Shown: positions 43,619 to 52,612, counted from the stretch's first letter. The stretch: 64,000 nt of DNA from Microterricola viridarii (GCF_001542775.1 NZ_CP014145.1:2666001-2730000); one strand, 5' to 3'. Translations and numbers: made by a program. Notes: generated from the sequence alone by a model not told the origin.

Positions 43619-45361
43619 CTAGGCGCGCCCGAGGGCGCGGGAGACGGCTTGGTGGAGCGCGGCATGCACGTCGCCCGAGGCGTCCGGGGCCCGGAAGGCG
43701 ACGTGCTGGTCGGGGCGCACCAGCAGCGCGCCCGACTCGTCGGTCCCGCGCAGGGTCGCCCACTCTCCGTATCGATCCTCGGCATCTTGTCGCGGGCCGA
43801 TCGACACGACGTCGACGGGCACGCCAAGGCGTGACGACGCGGCCACGGCGGCCTCCCGCCACGGTTCGCCGCCGATGCCGGTGAGCAGCGTGAAGCGCCC
43901 CTTTCCGACGAGGTCGAGCGTCGACAGCGGCGCGCCGCCACGCTCGATCCACACGTGCGGCAGCGGCGAACCCGGTGTCGTCGTCGGCTCGTAGAACAGC
44001 TCGGGGTCCAGGCCCGGCTCGAACGCTGTGCCGTCGGGAGTGATGCCGTCCGACGTGTAGCGATGCCCGAGCTCGACTCCCAGCGCGTTGAAGTTGTAGT
44101 CCTGCATCTCCACCGCCTCGGCCAGGAGGCGTCGCTTCGCCGCGCCGGCCGGAGCGTCACTGAAGCGCTCGGCGAGCGCCGCCCTCCCGTCCTCGACGGA
44201 TTGGCCGGGGCGCAGACCCAGCGCTGCGGGAATCGCGAACAGCGCGCCGAGCGACCGGTTGGCACGCTCGACGATCCGCCGGGCGACGGGCGCGCGCTCC
44301 TGCGAGTACGTGTCGAGGATGCCGGTGCCGGCGTCCCCGGCCTGCAGCATCCGGATCTTCCAGGCGACGTTATATGCGTCCTGCACACAGGTGTTGGCCC
44401 CGAGGCCACCGGCAGGCGGATGCCGGTGCGCGGCGTTGCCGGCGATGACGACTCGTCCCCGGTGCATGATGTCGGCGTGCACCTGGTTGATCGTCCAGGT
44501 GGAGGTGCCGATGAGGTGCACGGCCAGTTCGGGGTCTCCCACATAGGAGCGCACAGTGTTCACGGCGGCGTCTTCGCTGCGATCCGGGTCGCCGACCGCC
44601 GGATCGTAGGGGATCGCGACGACCCACTCGTCCCACGGGCGCACGGCGACGAACATGGCGTTGTCGGTGAACGCCTGCCCGCCCGGCTGGAAGATCTGAT
44701 AGAGCGCGCCGGGCCGGTGCGCGGTGTACTTCGTGAGGTCGGCCTGCACCCAGAAATTGAGCATGTGGCCGAGACCGGTCTGCCCCTCCACCTCGAATCC
44801 GATCTCACGAACGACGGCGCTGTTGTCACCGTCGGCACCGATCGCGTAGTCCGAGATGACCTCGACGTCTTCGCCCGTGACCCGGTCTCGGCAGAGCGAG
44901 ACGACCCGATCCACCTCCTGGCGCATCGACACGAGCTCGAGGCTGAAGAGCACCCGGGCGCCGAACTCCTGCGCCGCCTCGGCGAGGATTGGCTCGAGCA
45001 CGTGCTGCGGGATGTTGGTCGGCACGCAGGGACTGGCAGCCTCGTAGTCCGATCGACGTGCGGCGCCTCCACCCCATCCGCGCCGGCGGGCGATCTCGGC
45101 ACCGGCGAAGCTCTCAGCCCAGATCACCTGGTTCATCAGAGTCGCCGGCATGGCTGCGTCGGTCACGCGCTGCTCGATACCGAGGTCGCGGAACACCTCC
45201 ATCGTGCGCGGGTTGATGATGTGCGCACGCGGCGAATCCGCGAAGCCCGGGTAACGGGTGATCGCGGCGACGTTCACCCCGTCGCGTGCGAGCAGAGCGG
45301 CGGCGGCGAGCCCAGTGGGCCCGGCGCCGACGACGAACACGTCGAGCTCGATGGTCCTCAT
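43619..45361 (-). CDS. FAD-dependent monooxygenase (MhpA/PheA-type aromatic hydroxylase)
   Basis: A 580-residue flavoprotein hydroxylase. VFVVGAGPTGLAAAALLARDGVN is the FAD fold, the GD motif is RGRVVIAGNAAHRHPPAGGLGANTCVQDAYNVAWKI, and the C-terminal third (about residue 420 on, RFTLLTGIGGEPW) is the thioredoxin-like domain seen in phenol hydroxylase and MhpA. Asn replaces Asp in GNAAH, an unusual substitution at the flavin ribityl contact. It overlaps its paralogue's stop by 4 bp. The pair may form two hydroxylation steps or a heterodimer. Confidence 0.88.
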   Translation of the reverse strand: MRTIELDVFVVGAGPTGLAAAALLARDGVNVAAITRYPGFADSPRAHIINPRTMEVFRDLGIEQRVTDAAMPATLMNQVIWAESFAGAEIARRRGWGGGAARRSDYEAASPCVPTNIPQHVLEPILAEAAQEFGARVLFSLELVSMRQEVDRVVSLCRDRVTGEDVEVISDYAIGADGDNSAVVREIGFEVEGQTGLGHMLNFWVQADLTKYTAHRPGALYQIFQPGGQAFTDNAMFVAVRPWDEWVVAIPYDPAVGDPDRSEDAAVNTVRSYVGDPELAVHLIGTSTWTINQVHADIMHRGRVVIAGNAAHRHPPAGGLGANTCVQDAYNVAWKIRMLQAGDAGTGILDTYSQERAPVARRIVERANRSLGALFAIPAALGLRPGQSVEDGRAALAERFSDAPAGAAKRRLLAEAVEMQDYNFNALGVELGHRYTSDGITPDGTAFEPGLDPELFYEPTTTPGSPLPHVWIERGGAPLSTLDLVGKGRFTLLTGIGGEPWREAAVAASSRLGVPVDVVSIGPRQDAEDRYGEWATLRGTDESGALLVRPDQHVAFRAPDASGDVHAALHQAVSRALGRA

Positions 45362-47127
45362 GCGTCGGCCCGGTCGAGGATCTGTGCGAGAACCCGGCGC
45401 AGCTCGGCCTCCGGATCGGTCACGGCCGTGCGGCTGCGCCAGGCAACGTGTTGATCGGGGCGCACCAGCAGCGCGCCCTGCTCACCGATCCCGCTGCGGC
45501 GCGCGAAATCGCCGTAGAGGTCGACGACGTCGGCACCCGCCCCGATCCGCACCGCCGGCAGCTCGATCCCGAACTCCGCCGCGACGGTTGCCGCGGCATC
45601 CGCCCAGGGCTCGCCGCGCTCGCGGAGCAGAAGCGTGAAGCGCTCGGGAGAAGTGAGGTCGAGCGTCGAGATGGTGCGGTCAGCCCCGCCGACCCAGGCG
45701 TGGGGCAGGCGGGCGCCCGGATCGCTGCTCGGCTGGGCGAACAGCTGCGGGTCGCGCGCGAAGCCGGCGCGCTCACCGTCGCCGACCACGGCGTCGGACT
45801 CGTAGCGCTGATTCATCTCCACCCCGTGCGCGGCGAAGATGTACGCCTTCGCCGCGAGCATCTCGGCCACCGCCACGCGGCGCTCCTCACCCGCCGCGCT
45901 CGCTTCCTTCAGCACGGCGAACTGTGCCTGGCGCTCCTCCTGCGGCGCCGCCGGGTCGATGCCGAGCGCGGGAACGACGTCTTTGCCCAGCCGCCAGCTC
46001 GCGATGGCCCGGTCGACCACCTGCCTGCCGACCGGCTGGCGCTCAGCGGAGTACGAGTCGAGCAGCGCGGGGCCCGCCTGACCCTTCAGGACCGCCGCGA
46101 TCTTCCACGCGAGATTGAAGGCGTCCTGGATGCAGGTGTTCGCGCCGAGACCGTTCATCGGTGGATGCCGGTGCACCGCGTCTCCCGCGCAGAAGACCCG
46201 CCCCACCGAGTAGTGCTCGGCGATCACGTGGTTGATGCGCCAGGGAAAGAGGCCGGTGATCGTGATGTCGACGCTGTCGGCGCCGATCAGCTGCCGCAAC
46301 TCATGGATCGCCTCCTCCTCGGTGAGACGCGAGTTGCGCTCGCCCAGATGCACGAACCCGGCCACCCAGTCGTGCCAGGGCTGCACCATGCGCAGCATCC
46401 CAATCGCGAGGGCGTCCTGGCGATGCGGCTGGATGACCTCGAACAGCGAGCCGGGGCGGTGGGCGACGTACTTCGACAGATCCGCCGTGAAGCGCACATT
46501 CATCGCGCCGGCGATCCCGGACTCCCCCACGAGCGGAAGCCCGATCGCATCGGCCACGCGGCTCTGACCGCCGTCGGCACCGATCACGTAACGCGCCCGG
46601 ATGCTGTCGGCACGACCGGTCGCCTGATCCGTGACGCGCACGGTGACCCCGTCGCCGTCTTGCTCGAGCGACTCGAACTTCGTGCGGAACACGACGCGCA
46701 CGCCCAGACGGGCCGCCTCGCCGAGCAGAATCGGCTCGAGCCGGTCCTGGGGAATGTCGAGTCCAGACACCGGGCTCATGGCGAGGTACTCGCCCTGCCG
46801 CTCCGGGTCGTTGCCCCACGACCACACCCGCCCGATCTCCTCGCCGGCGAGCGCGGTGCACAGCACCTGGTTCGCCATGTCGGCGCGGGGCGCCGCCTGC
46901 GCGTTGACGGCGCCCTCGAGGCCGACCGCGCGCAGCACCTCCATGGTGCGCTGGTTCGTGATGTGGGCGCGGGGCGAGTCGGATGCCCAGCCCGATCGAG
47001 TGATCATGATGACATCAAGGCCCTGGCGCGCGAGAAGCAACGCGGCGGTGGCCCCCGTCGGCCCGCTGCCGACGACGAGCACCTCAGTCTGGGTCAGGCG
47101 CGTTTCGCTCCGCTGGGAATCGCTCAT
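45358..47127 (-). CDS. FAD-dependent monooxygenase (MhpA/PheA-type), paired paralogue
   Basis: A 589-residue relative of the following gene with the same layout: VLVVGSGPTGATAALLLARQGLD, YVIGADGGQSRVADAIG, GRVFCAGDAVHRHPPMNGLGANTCIQDAFNLAWKI and a C-terminal thioredoxin-like domain (FTLLLRERGEPW). Unlike its partner it keeps the canonical GDA of the flavin motif. It is first of the two and directly under the GntR-box promoter at 47178-47206, about 50 bp upstream of its start. The substrate is unknown; monohydroxylated aromatics are usual for the family. Confidence 0.9.
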   Translation of the reverse strand: MSDSQRSETRLTQTEVLVVGSGPTGATAALLLARQGLDVIMITRSGWASDSPRAHITNQRTMEVLRAVGLEGAVNAQAAPRADMANQVLCTALAGEEIGRVWSWGNDPERQGEYLAMSPVSGLDIPQDRLEPILLGEAARLGVRVVFRTKFESLEQDGDGVTVRVTDQATGRADSIRARYVIGADGGQSRVADAIGLPLVGESGIAGAMNVRFTADLSKYVAHRPGSLFEVIQPHRQDALAIGMLRMVQPWHDWVAGFVHLGERNSRLTEEEAIHELRQLIGADSVDITITGLFPWRINHVIAEHYSVGRVFCAGDAVHRHPPMNGLGANTCIQDAFNLAWKIAAVLKGQAGPALLDSYSAERQPVGRQVVDRAIASWRLGKDVVPALGIDPAAPQEERQAQFAVLKEASAAGEERRVAVAEMLAAKAYIFAAHGVEMNQRYESDAVVGDGERAGFARDPQLFAQPSSDPGARLPHAWVGGADRTISTLDLTSPERFTLLLRERGEPWADAAATVAAEFGIELPAVRIGAGADVVDLYGDFARRSGIGEQGALLVRPDQHVAWRSRTAVTDPEAELRRVLAQILDRADA

Positions 47128-47177
47128 CGTCTCTCCGCATCGTCGCGTGATCAGGGCTCGTCGGGAGCCTGCTCCAA

Positions 47178-47206
47178 ATCGTATGAATAATCACACACGA
47201 TTTCAA
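47178..47206 (-). promoter_or_regulatory. GntR-box promoter of the paired monooxygenase operon
   Basis: On the minus strand TTGAAA (47201-47206), 17-bp spacer, TACGAT (47178-47183). The spacer carries ATCGTGTGTGAT (47190-47201 as ATCACACACGAT on plus). Hexamers and spacing are identical to the promoter at 38540-38568. Confidence 0.75.
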
Positions 47207-47277
47207 GTGCGATTTCCGCTCCGGAGGGAGAGGGCGGGGAGGAGTGCGGGTTCAGCCGCAGGGTTCGGCTACGACCC

Positions 47278-47958
47278 TCAGCTTCGAGCCCGCTCCGCCG
47301 CCTTGCGCTCCGCCTCGTGCTTGGCGACGGCATCCAGAGTGTTGATCTCGTGCTGACGCACGGAGGTCTCGATGAGGTCCGCATCTGCGCCGGCCTCGAT
47401 GAGGTCGAGGATCTGGTCGTGCTCGGCCAGCGAGGCCAGCGCGCGTCCGGGGGCGTACCAGAATGCTGTGCGGCGGATGAGGTCGAGCCGGGTCCACTCC
47501 GCGTGCACCAAGTGGTTGAGCCGCTCGTCATCGGACTTCGAGCACAGCGACTCGTGGAAGGTGCGATTCAGATCGCCGAACCGCTGCGGGTCGAAGTTCG
47601 CCAGCGCCTCCCCCATCTGCTTGTTGAGGTCACGCGCCTCGGCCAGCTCCGCGGCATCCAGTCGCGGCGCGGAGAGAGCGGTCGCGTACCCCTCGAGCCT
47701 CGCCAGCAGGTTCATCGTGCGGTGCCAGGAGTCGACGTCAACCGATTTGACGATCGCTCCGGCGTTCGGGACGATGTCGACCCACCCCTCGGCTTCGAGT
47801 CGCCGCAGCGACTCGCGCCACGGGACCGAGCTGATACCGTGCTCGCGGCCGAGTTGATCGATCACGAGTCTCTGACCCGGGCCGTACGTGCCGTCCATGA
47901 TTCCGCGACTCAGGATCGCGTACGCCTGCTCCGCCTTGCTGATCTTCGTCTCAACCAC
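47278..47958 (-). CDS. GntR family regulator with FCD domain
   Basis: A 226-residue regulator. The winged helix-turn-helix reads AYAILSRGIMDGTYGPGQRLVIDQLGREHGISSVPWRESLRRLEAEGWVDIVPNAGAIV in order over residues 12-70; the C-terminal FCD effector domain includes RTFHESLCSKSDDERLNHLVHAEWTRLDLIRR, whose His residues usually bind a metal and the acid ligand. A box like those in the target promoters lies 33 bp upstream of its start, so it probably autoregulates. It is the likely master regulator of the island's central modules. Confidence 0.88.
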   Translation of the reverse strand: MVETKISKAEQAYAILSRGIMDGTYGPGQRLVIDQLGREHGISSVPWRESLRRLEAEGWVDIVPNAGAIVKSVDVDSWHRTMNLLARLEGYATALSAPRLDAAELAEARDLNKQMGEALANFDPQRFGDLNRTFHESLCSKSDDERLNHLVHAEWTRLDLIRRTAFWYAPGRALASLAEHDQILDLIEAGADADLIETSVRQHEINTLDAVAKHEAERKAAERARS

Positions 47959-47990
47959 AGTGCCTCCTTGTGGAGCACATCCTATAAGGG

Positions 47991-48002
47991 ATCACATGCG
48001 AT
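47991..48002. promoter_or_regulatory. GntR box in the gntR promoter
   Basis: ATCACATGCGAT, reverse complement ATCGCATGTGAT, matches the ATCGYRTGYGAT pattern. It overlaps the last codons of the upstream LysR gene; on the minus strand TTGATC precedes it and TAGGAT follows about 15 bp on, as a candidate promoter for gntR. Confidence 0.55.
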
Positions 48003-48912
48003 CAACGGAGCGCATCGTCTCGATTCCTGCGAGGAGCCGAGCGACGGCCGGCTCACTGGCCGAGCCAGCGCGAGCCAGCACCAGTGCCCGCAGCGGCGTT
48101 GGCGGTCGATCGAGCCGCCGCAGCGTCAGATTGAATCGCGTGAGACTCGCGCCGTCGGGGTCGGGCAGGATCGCGCTCGCGATGCCCGCCTCGACGAGCG
48201 GGATGCTGGTCTGGATGGTGTCCGCCGTGCGGATTGACGACGGCGAGATGTGGTGTCGCCTGAACGCCGCATCCACCGCCTCTGGCAGACTTGGAACGGC
48301 CGCGGTTCGGCCGGGCAGCACCACCACCCTGCCGTCGAACGCGGTCAGCGGCAGCGGGTCCGGCGCGAGGTGCTCCTCGGGCGGGAGTGCCGCGACGAGT
48401 GGCACCGGGCCCCAGTCCACGATGTCGAGCACGTGGCGGTGGCGTTGCGCGAACCGCTTCGGATCGGCCACCATCACCGCGGCGACATCGACGCTGCGCT
48501 GCTGCAGCATGTCGATCGCCGTCCACGGCGGCGGGTCGACGAGCCGCACCTCGACGTCGGGGGTGTCAGCCGCATACGCGCGAAGCAGCATCGGGATGCG
48601 GTGCCACATCAGCACCGGCACCGCGGCGATGCGGAGTGACCCCGTGACGCCGGAGCCGAATCGGCGGAGCGCCGAGGTGATGCCGTCGATGTCGCCGAGC
48701 ACACGCGTGGACGCATCGAGCAGGAACCGACCGGCGCTCGTCGGCTCGACCCCGCGGGGCGTGCGCACCAGAAGGGGAACGCCGACGTCGGCCTCGAGCT
48801 TCGCGATCGCCACACTCAGCGGCGGCTGCGACATGTGCAGTCGCCCGGCGGCTGCGGTGAGGGAGCCGGCCTCGACGACGGCCGCGAAGTAGCGCAGCTG
48901 TCGTAGATCCAT
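47992..48912 (-). CDS. LysR family transcriptional regulator
   Basis: A 306-residue LysR regulator. The N-terminal helix-turn-helix is LRQLRYFAAVVEAGSLTAAAGRLHMSQPPLSVAIAKLEADVGVPLL, followed by VRTPRGVEPTSAG; the C-terminal half is a type II effector-binding domain. It diverges from the extradiol dioxygenase gene across 103 bp, the usual arrangement for a LysR activator of a catabolic gene, and is followed on the same strand by gntR. Confidence 0.92.
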   Translation of the reverse strand: MDLRQLRYFAAVVEAGSLTAAAGRLHMSQPPLSVAIAKLEADVGVPLLVRTPRGVEPTSAGRFLLDASTRVLGDIDGITSALRRFGSGVTGSLRIAAVPVLMWHRIPMLLRAYAADTPDVEVRLVDPPPWTAIDMLQQRSVDVAAVMVADPKRFAQRHRHVLDIVDWGPVPLVAALPPEEHLAPDPLPLTAFDGRVVVLPGRTAAVPSLPEAVDAAFRRHHISPSSIRTADTIQTSIPLVEAGIASAILPDPDGASLTRFNLTLRRLDRPPTPLRALVLARAGSASEPAVARLLAGIETMRSVDRM

Positions 48913-48943
48913 ATAGGAACACTAGCCTTTCAGCCCGAGCGTC

Positions 48944-48958
48944 ATAGCTTTTGTGTAT
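48944..48958. promoter_or_regulatory. possible LysR box in the LysR-dioxygenase gap
   Basis: ATAGCTTTTGTGTAT contains the T-N11-A core (T48945, A48957) with palindromic ATA/TAT ends. It lies between the divergent LysR and dioxygenase genes. The match is short, so the assignment is tentative. Confidence 0.35.
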
Positions 48959-49015
48959 GGCTGCACAAGCGAACGGGTAGTTCCGCCCGCGGCATCCGGC
49001 TGGCACGCTGATCGC

Positions 49016-50011
49016 ATGCTGCCGATCACGAACTCCGACCCCGCCTTCACTCTCACCCGTTCGAGCCACGTCGCCATTGCGGTCACGGATCTCGCCCGCA
49101 GTCGCGACTTCTACCGAGACGTCGTCGGCCTCGTGGTCACTGAAGAGACCAGCGACACTGTCTACATGCGCGGGCTTGAGGAGGCTGCGCATCACAGCCT
49201 GATCCTCGAGCTCGCCCCAGAGGCCAAAGCGCTCCACGTCGGCCTGCGGGTGCGCACCGACGACGACATCGTCGCCGCCGAGAAGTTCTTCCAGGAGAAC
49301 GACATAGAGCACCAGCGGGTCGAGCGCGACCACCAGGGCCCAACGATCCGGTTCCGCGACGCCGTCGGCACCCGCATGGAGCTGACCTCGTCTATGGATG
49401 TCGTGCCCCGCAAGATGCAGAACTACAACGAGTTCGTCGCCGGGGCCCCGCAGCGACTGGACCACTACCAGTGCGTGACGCACGACGTGCAGACCGCGAC
49501 GGACTTCTGGACAGGTCTCGGCATGCGCATGTCGGAGTACACCGCCACAGACGGCACCGACGAACTGTGGGGAACGTGGATGGAAGTCAAGGGCAACACC
49601 CACGACCTGGTCTTCACGAACGGCCGCGGGCCGCGTCTGCACCACTTCGCCTACGCGGTGCCAGATGGGGCGTCACTGATCCACGCCGCCGACGTCGCCG
49701 GCTCACTCGGCTTCGGCGGCGAGATCGACCGCGGCCCCGGGCGCCACGGCATCAGCAACGCGCTCTTCCTCTACCTCCGCGACCCCGACCAGCACCGCGT
49801 CGAGCTGTTCAACACGCACTACCAGTTCATCGACCTGGAGACTCCACCTATTCGGTGGGATGTGACCGACCCGCGTCGTGCGCAGCTCTGGGGGATGCCC
49901 GCCTCCCGTCGTTGGTTCTTTGAGGCCAGCGAGTTCCCGGAGGAGCCGGTTCACGAGCCCCTGCTCCAGGCAAGCCCCGGGACGCTCGAGGACTACCTCG
50001 GCATCCACTGA
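49016..50011 (+). CDS. extradiol ring-cleavage dioxygenase, homoprotocatechuate-2,3-dioxygenase-like (VOC)
   Basis: A 331-residue two-domain VOC dioxygenase. The metal ligands of the homoprotocatechuate-dioxygenase type are all visible: His in RLDHYQCVTHDV, His in GPRLHHFAYAV and Glu in QHRVELFN. The GPGRHGISNALFLYLRDPD stretch and IRWDVTDPRRAQLWG match that family closely. It needs Fe(II) or Mn(II) and cleaves a catechol next to the hydroxyls. The start is the ATG at 49016, giving LPITNSDPAF. The flanking monooxygenases would supply the catechol. The natural catechol is not known. Confidence 0.9.
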   Translation: MLPITNSDPAFTLTRSSHVAIAVTDLARSRDFYRDVVGLVVTEETSDTVYMRGLEEAAHHSLILELAPEAKALHVGLRVRTDDDIVAAEKFFQENDIEHQRVERDHQGPTIRFRDAVGTRMELTSSMDVVPRKMQNYNEFVAGAPQRLDHYQCVTHDVQTATDFWTGLGMRMSEYTATDGTDELWGTWMEVKGNTHDLVFTNGRGPRLHHFAYAVPDGASLIHAADVAGSLGFGGEIDRGPGRHGISNALFLYLRDPDQHRVELFNTHYQFIDLETPPIRWDVTDPRRAQLWGMPASRRWFFEASEFPEEPVHEPLLQASPGTLEDYLGIH

Positions 50012-50027
50012 CACTCGGCACCCACCG

Positions 50028-50125
50028 GAAATATCTTGACAAATATATATACCCCCATACGCTCTGAGTGAGCCGTCCCCGCAGCAACGCGGGAACGGGA
50101 ATCCCACAAAGGTGTAGGAGTGCAT
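50028..50125 (+). promoter_or_regulatory. promoter and structured leader of the first FMO of the tandem pair
   Basis: TTGACA (50036-50041), 16-bp spacer, TACGCT (50058-50063). The leader has a stem CGTCCCCGC-agcaac-GCGGGAACG (50074-50097, one mismatch), then GGGAATCCC and AAGGTGTAGGAG. The same order occurs at 51293-51383 with different but still pairing bases. An AT-rich operator (AAATATCTTG... ATATATAT) overlaps the promoter. Confidence 0.6.
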
Positions 50126-51262
50126 ATGTCAGAGCGCAAGGTTCTCATCGCCGGCGGCGGTATCGGCGGACTCTCCGCCGCAATCGCCCTTCGCCAGGAG
50201 GGGCACGAGGTCCAGGTGATCGAGCGGTACGAGAGCGCGCATGCCTCTGTGTACGGAGTCGGCGTCATCCAGCCCATCAACGCACTGCGTGCACTCGATG
50301 CGATCGGATGCGCGCAGCAGTGCATCGACGCCGGGTTCGCGGCCGAGAAGTGGGGCGCAATCCACAGCACGGATGGACACTACGTCGCCGACATCGATGG
50401 AGCGCCCATCGAGAGCGGAACGCTGCCGCCCATGAACGGCGTCACTCGCCCGAAACTGCATCAGATCCTCACCGAGCGCGCGGCCGAGCTCGGCGTGCAG
50501 ATCCGCTATTCAACGTCCTTCGCCTCCCTGGAGCAGCGCGAGGACGACGTGCTCGTCACGCTCGACTCCGGCGAGCAGATCTCTACTGAGGTCCTGGTCG
50601 GCGCCGACGGCGTGAACTCCGGCGTGCGACCGTTCGTGCTGGATGCCGACGTGACGCCGCACTACATCGGGCAGTCGGCCTACCGACAGAACCTGCCGCG
50701 GCTACCCGAGATCGATCGAGTCATCATCCAGGGCGGCCCCAACGGCACCGCGGGATTTGTGCCGATCGGCCCGGACCTCGCGTACATGTTCTTCAACAAG
50801 GCGATGAACAGGGAAGACCGGCCTGCGGCGGAAGACCTCCCGGCGGCGCTGCGCAGAGAGCTGGAAGGATACGGCGGGCTCGCCGGCCGATTCCGCGACG
50901 AGTTCCTCAGCGACAACCCCGCCGACATCGTGCTGCGCCCCGAAGAGTCGATGATCGCCGCCGCACCCTGGCACAAGGGCCGCGTGGTGCTCATGGGTGA
51001 CGCGGTGCACGCCATCACCCCACACCTCGGCCAGGGCGCCGCACAGGCAATCGAAGACGGCGTCGTGCTCGCCGAGGTGCTGACGCGCCATGATGACCTC
51101 GCCTCCGCGTTCGCGGAGTTCACGGAGCGCCGTTACGAGCGCTGCCGACTGGTGGTGGAGACGTCGGAGGCGATCGGCGCATGGGAGATGGGAAAACTCC
51201 CCGACTTCGACAACGTCGCGGCGACCCAGCACGTGCTGGAGGTCATGGCGCAGCCCATCTGA
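50126..51262 (+). CDS. FAD-dependent monooxygenase, first of tandem pair
   Basis: A 378-residue class A flavin monooxygenase. VLIAGGGIGGLSAAIALRQEGHEVQVIERY, VLVGADGVNSGVRPFVLD and VVLMGDAVHAITPHLGQGAAQAIEDGVVL are the FAD, DG and GD motifs, as in 3-hydroxybenzoate 6-hydroxylase and salicylate-hydroxylase relatives. It starts at the ATG at 50126, five bases after GGAG. The next gene is a close paralogue. It follows the extradiol dioxygenase and has its own promoter. Confidence 0.9.
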   Translation: MSERKVLIAGGGIGGLSAAIALRQEGHEVQVIERYESAHASVYGVGVIQPINALRALDAIGCAQQCIDAGFAAEKWGAIHSTDGHYVADIDGAPIESGTLPPMNGVTRPKLHQILTERAAELGVQIRYSTSFASLEQREDDVLVTLDSGEQISTEVLVGADGVNSGVRPFVLDADVTPHYIGQSAYRQNLPRLPEIDRVIIQGGPNGTAGFVPIGPDLAYMFFNKAMNREDRPAAEDLPAALRRELEGYGGLAGRFRDEFLSDNPADIVLRPEESMIAAAPWHKGRVVLMGDAVHAITPHLGQGAAQAIEDGVVLAEVLTRHDDLASAFAEFTERRYERCRLVVETSEAIGAWEMGKLPDFDNVAATQHVLEVMAQPI

Positions 51263-51292
51263 CGCGCCGAGCCGGCGGCGAGAATCCCCACA

Positions 51293-51383
51293 CAAAATAT
51301 CTTGCCTTATATATATGTAGGCATATATTCTTGCGGGATCACCGCGAAGACGCGGGTGAGAATCTACGAAGGTGTAGGAAATC
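51293..51383 (+). promoter_or_regulatory. promoter and structured leader of the second FMO of the tandem pair
   Basis: TTGCCT (51302-51307), 16-bp spacer, TATATT (51324-51329). A palindrome GCCTTATAT...GTAGGC (51304-51322) lies across the promoter, a likely MarR operator. The leader stem is TCACCGCG-aaga-CGCG(G)GTGA (51339-51359), then AGAATCT and AAGGTGTAGGA, mirroring the leader at 50074-50120. Confidence 0.65.
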
Positions 51384-52520
51384 ATGAGCAAGCTCAACGT
51401 TCTCGTCGTCGGCGGCGGCATCGGCGGCCTGTCGGCCGCGATCGCGATCCGCCAGAAGGGGCACGACGTCCACGTGGTCGAGCGGTACGCGTCGGCGCAC
51501 GCGTCCGTCTACGGCGTCGGGATCATCCAACCCATCAACGCGCTCCGCGCACTTGACGCCATCGGTGCAGCACAGCCCTGCCTCGACGCTGGCTTCGCGG
51601 CATCCGCCTGGGGTGCGATGTACGACCACGACGGCAACTTCCTCCGCAACATCCACGGCACGCCGATCGAGAGCAGCACCCTGCCCCCGATGAACGGTGT
51701 GACCCGCCCGAAGCTGCACGAGATCCTCACAGAGCGGGCCATCGAGGTCGGCGTGGTCATTCAATACTCCACCTCGTACGTCTCGCTCACCGACCGCGGC
51801 GACGGTGTCGACGTCACCCTCGACACCGGCGAGGTGATCTCGGCCGACATCCTCGTCGGCGCTGACGGGGTCGCCTCGAAGGTGCGCGAACACGTTCTCG
51901 ACGCGACACTGCGCCCGGAGTACATCGGGCAGTCGGCCTATCGCCAGAACATGCCCCTCCTGCCGGAGATCGACCGGATCATCCTGCAGGAAGGGCCGAA
52001 TGGAATGGCCGGTTTCGTGCCGATCGGTCCGGACATGGCCTATATGTTCTTCAACAAGCCCATGGCCCGCGACGCGCGCCCCGCCACCGCGGATCTGCCC
52101 GCGGCACTGCGCGCCGAGCTCGAAGGCTTCGGCGGACTCGCCGGACGCTTCCGCGACGAGTTCCTCAGCGACAACCCCGCCGATATCGTCCTCCGCCCGG
52201 AGGAGGCGATGATCGCGCCCGCCCCGTGGCACAAGGGCCGGGTGGTGCTCATGGGCGACGCAGTGCACTCCATCACTCCACACCTCGGCCAGGGTGCCGC
52301 GCAGGCGATTGAAGATGGCGTGGTACTCGGCGAAGTGCTGTCGACGCACGAGAACGTCGAAGATGCCTTCGTCGAGTTCACCGAGCGCCGCTTCGAACGC
52401 TGCAAGCTGATCGTCGAGACCTCGCGCAACATCGGCGAGTGGGAGATGGGCAAGCTGCCCGGCTTCGACAACGTCGCTGCAACACAGCACGTGCTCAAGG
52501 TCATGGCACAGCCGCTCTGA
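51384..52520 (+). CDS. FAD-dependent monooxygenase, second of tandem pair
   Basis: A 378-residue paralogue of the preceding gene, same length and order: VLVVGGGIGGLSAAIAIRQKGHDVHVVERYASAHASVYGVG, LVGADGVASKVREHVLD, VVLMGDAVHSITPHLGQGAAQAIEDG. Both share the long block RFRDEFLSDNPADIVLRPEE. Gene duplication is evident, leader included. It could hydroxylate the same compound or a downstream intermediate. Confidence 0.9.
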   Translation: MSKLNVLVVGGGIGGLSAAIAIRQKGHDVHVVERYASAHASVYGVGIIQPINALRALDAIGAAQPCLDAGFAASAWGAMYDHDGNFLRNIHGTPIESSTLPPMNGVTRPKLHEILTERAIEVGVVIQYSTSYVSLTDRGDGVDVTLDTGEVISADILVGADGVASKVREHVLDATLRPEYIGQSAYRQNMPLLPEIDRIILQEGPNGMAGFVPIGPDMAYMFFNKPMARDARPATADLPAALRAELEGFGGLAGRFRDEFLSDNPADIVLRPEEAMIAPAPWHKGRVVLMGDAVHSITPHLGQGAAQAIEDGVVLGEVLSTHENVEDAFVEFTERRFERCKLIVETSRNIGEWEMGKLPGFDNVAATQHVLKVMAQPL

Positions 52521-52612
52521 TTCGACTGTGCACGCTCCGGGGATCGCGCGCGGCGCGACCCCCGGAGCGTTCCCCTCATTGTGCCCACCCCGGGCGATAG
52601 GCTCAGGAGACC

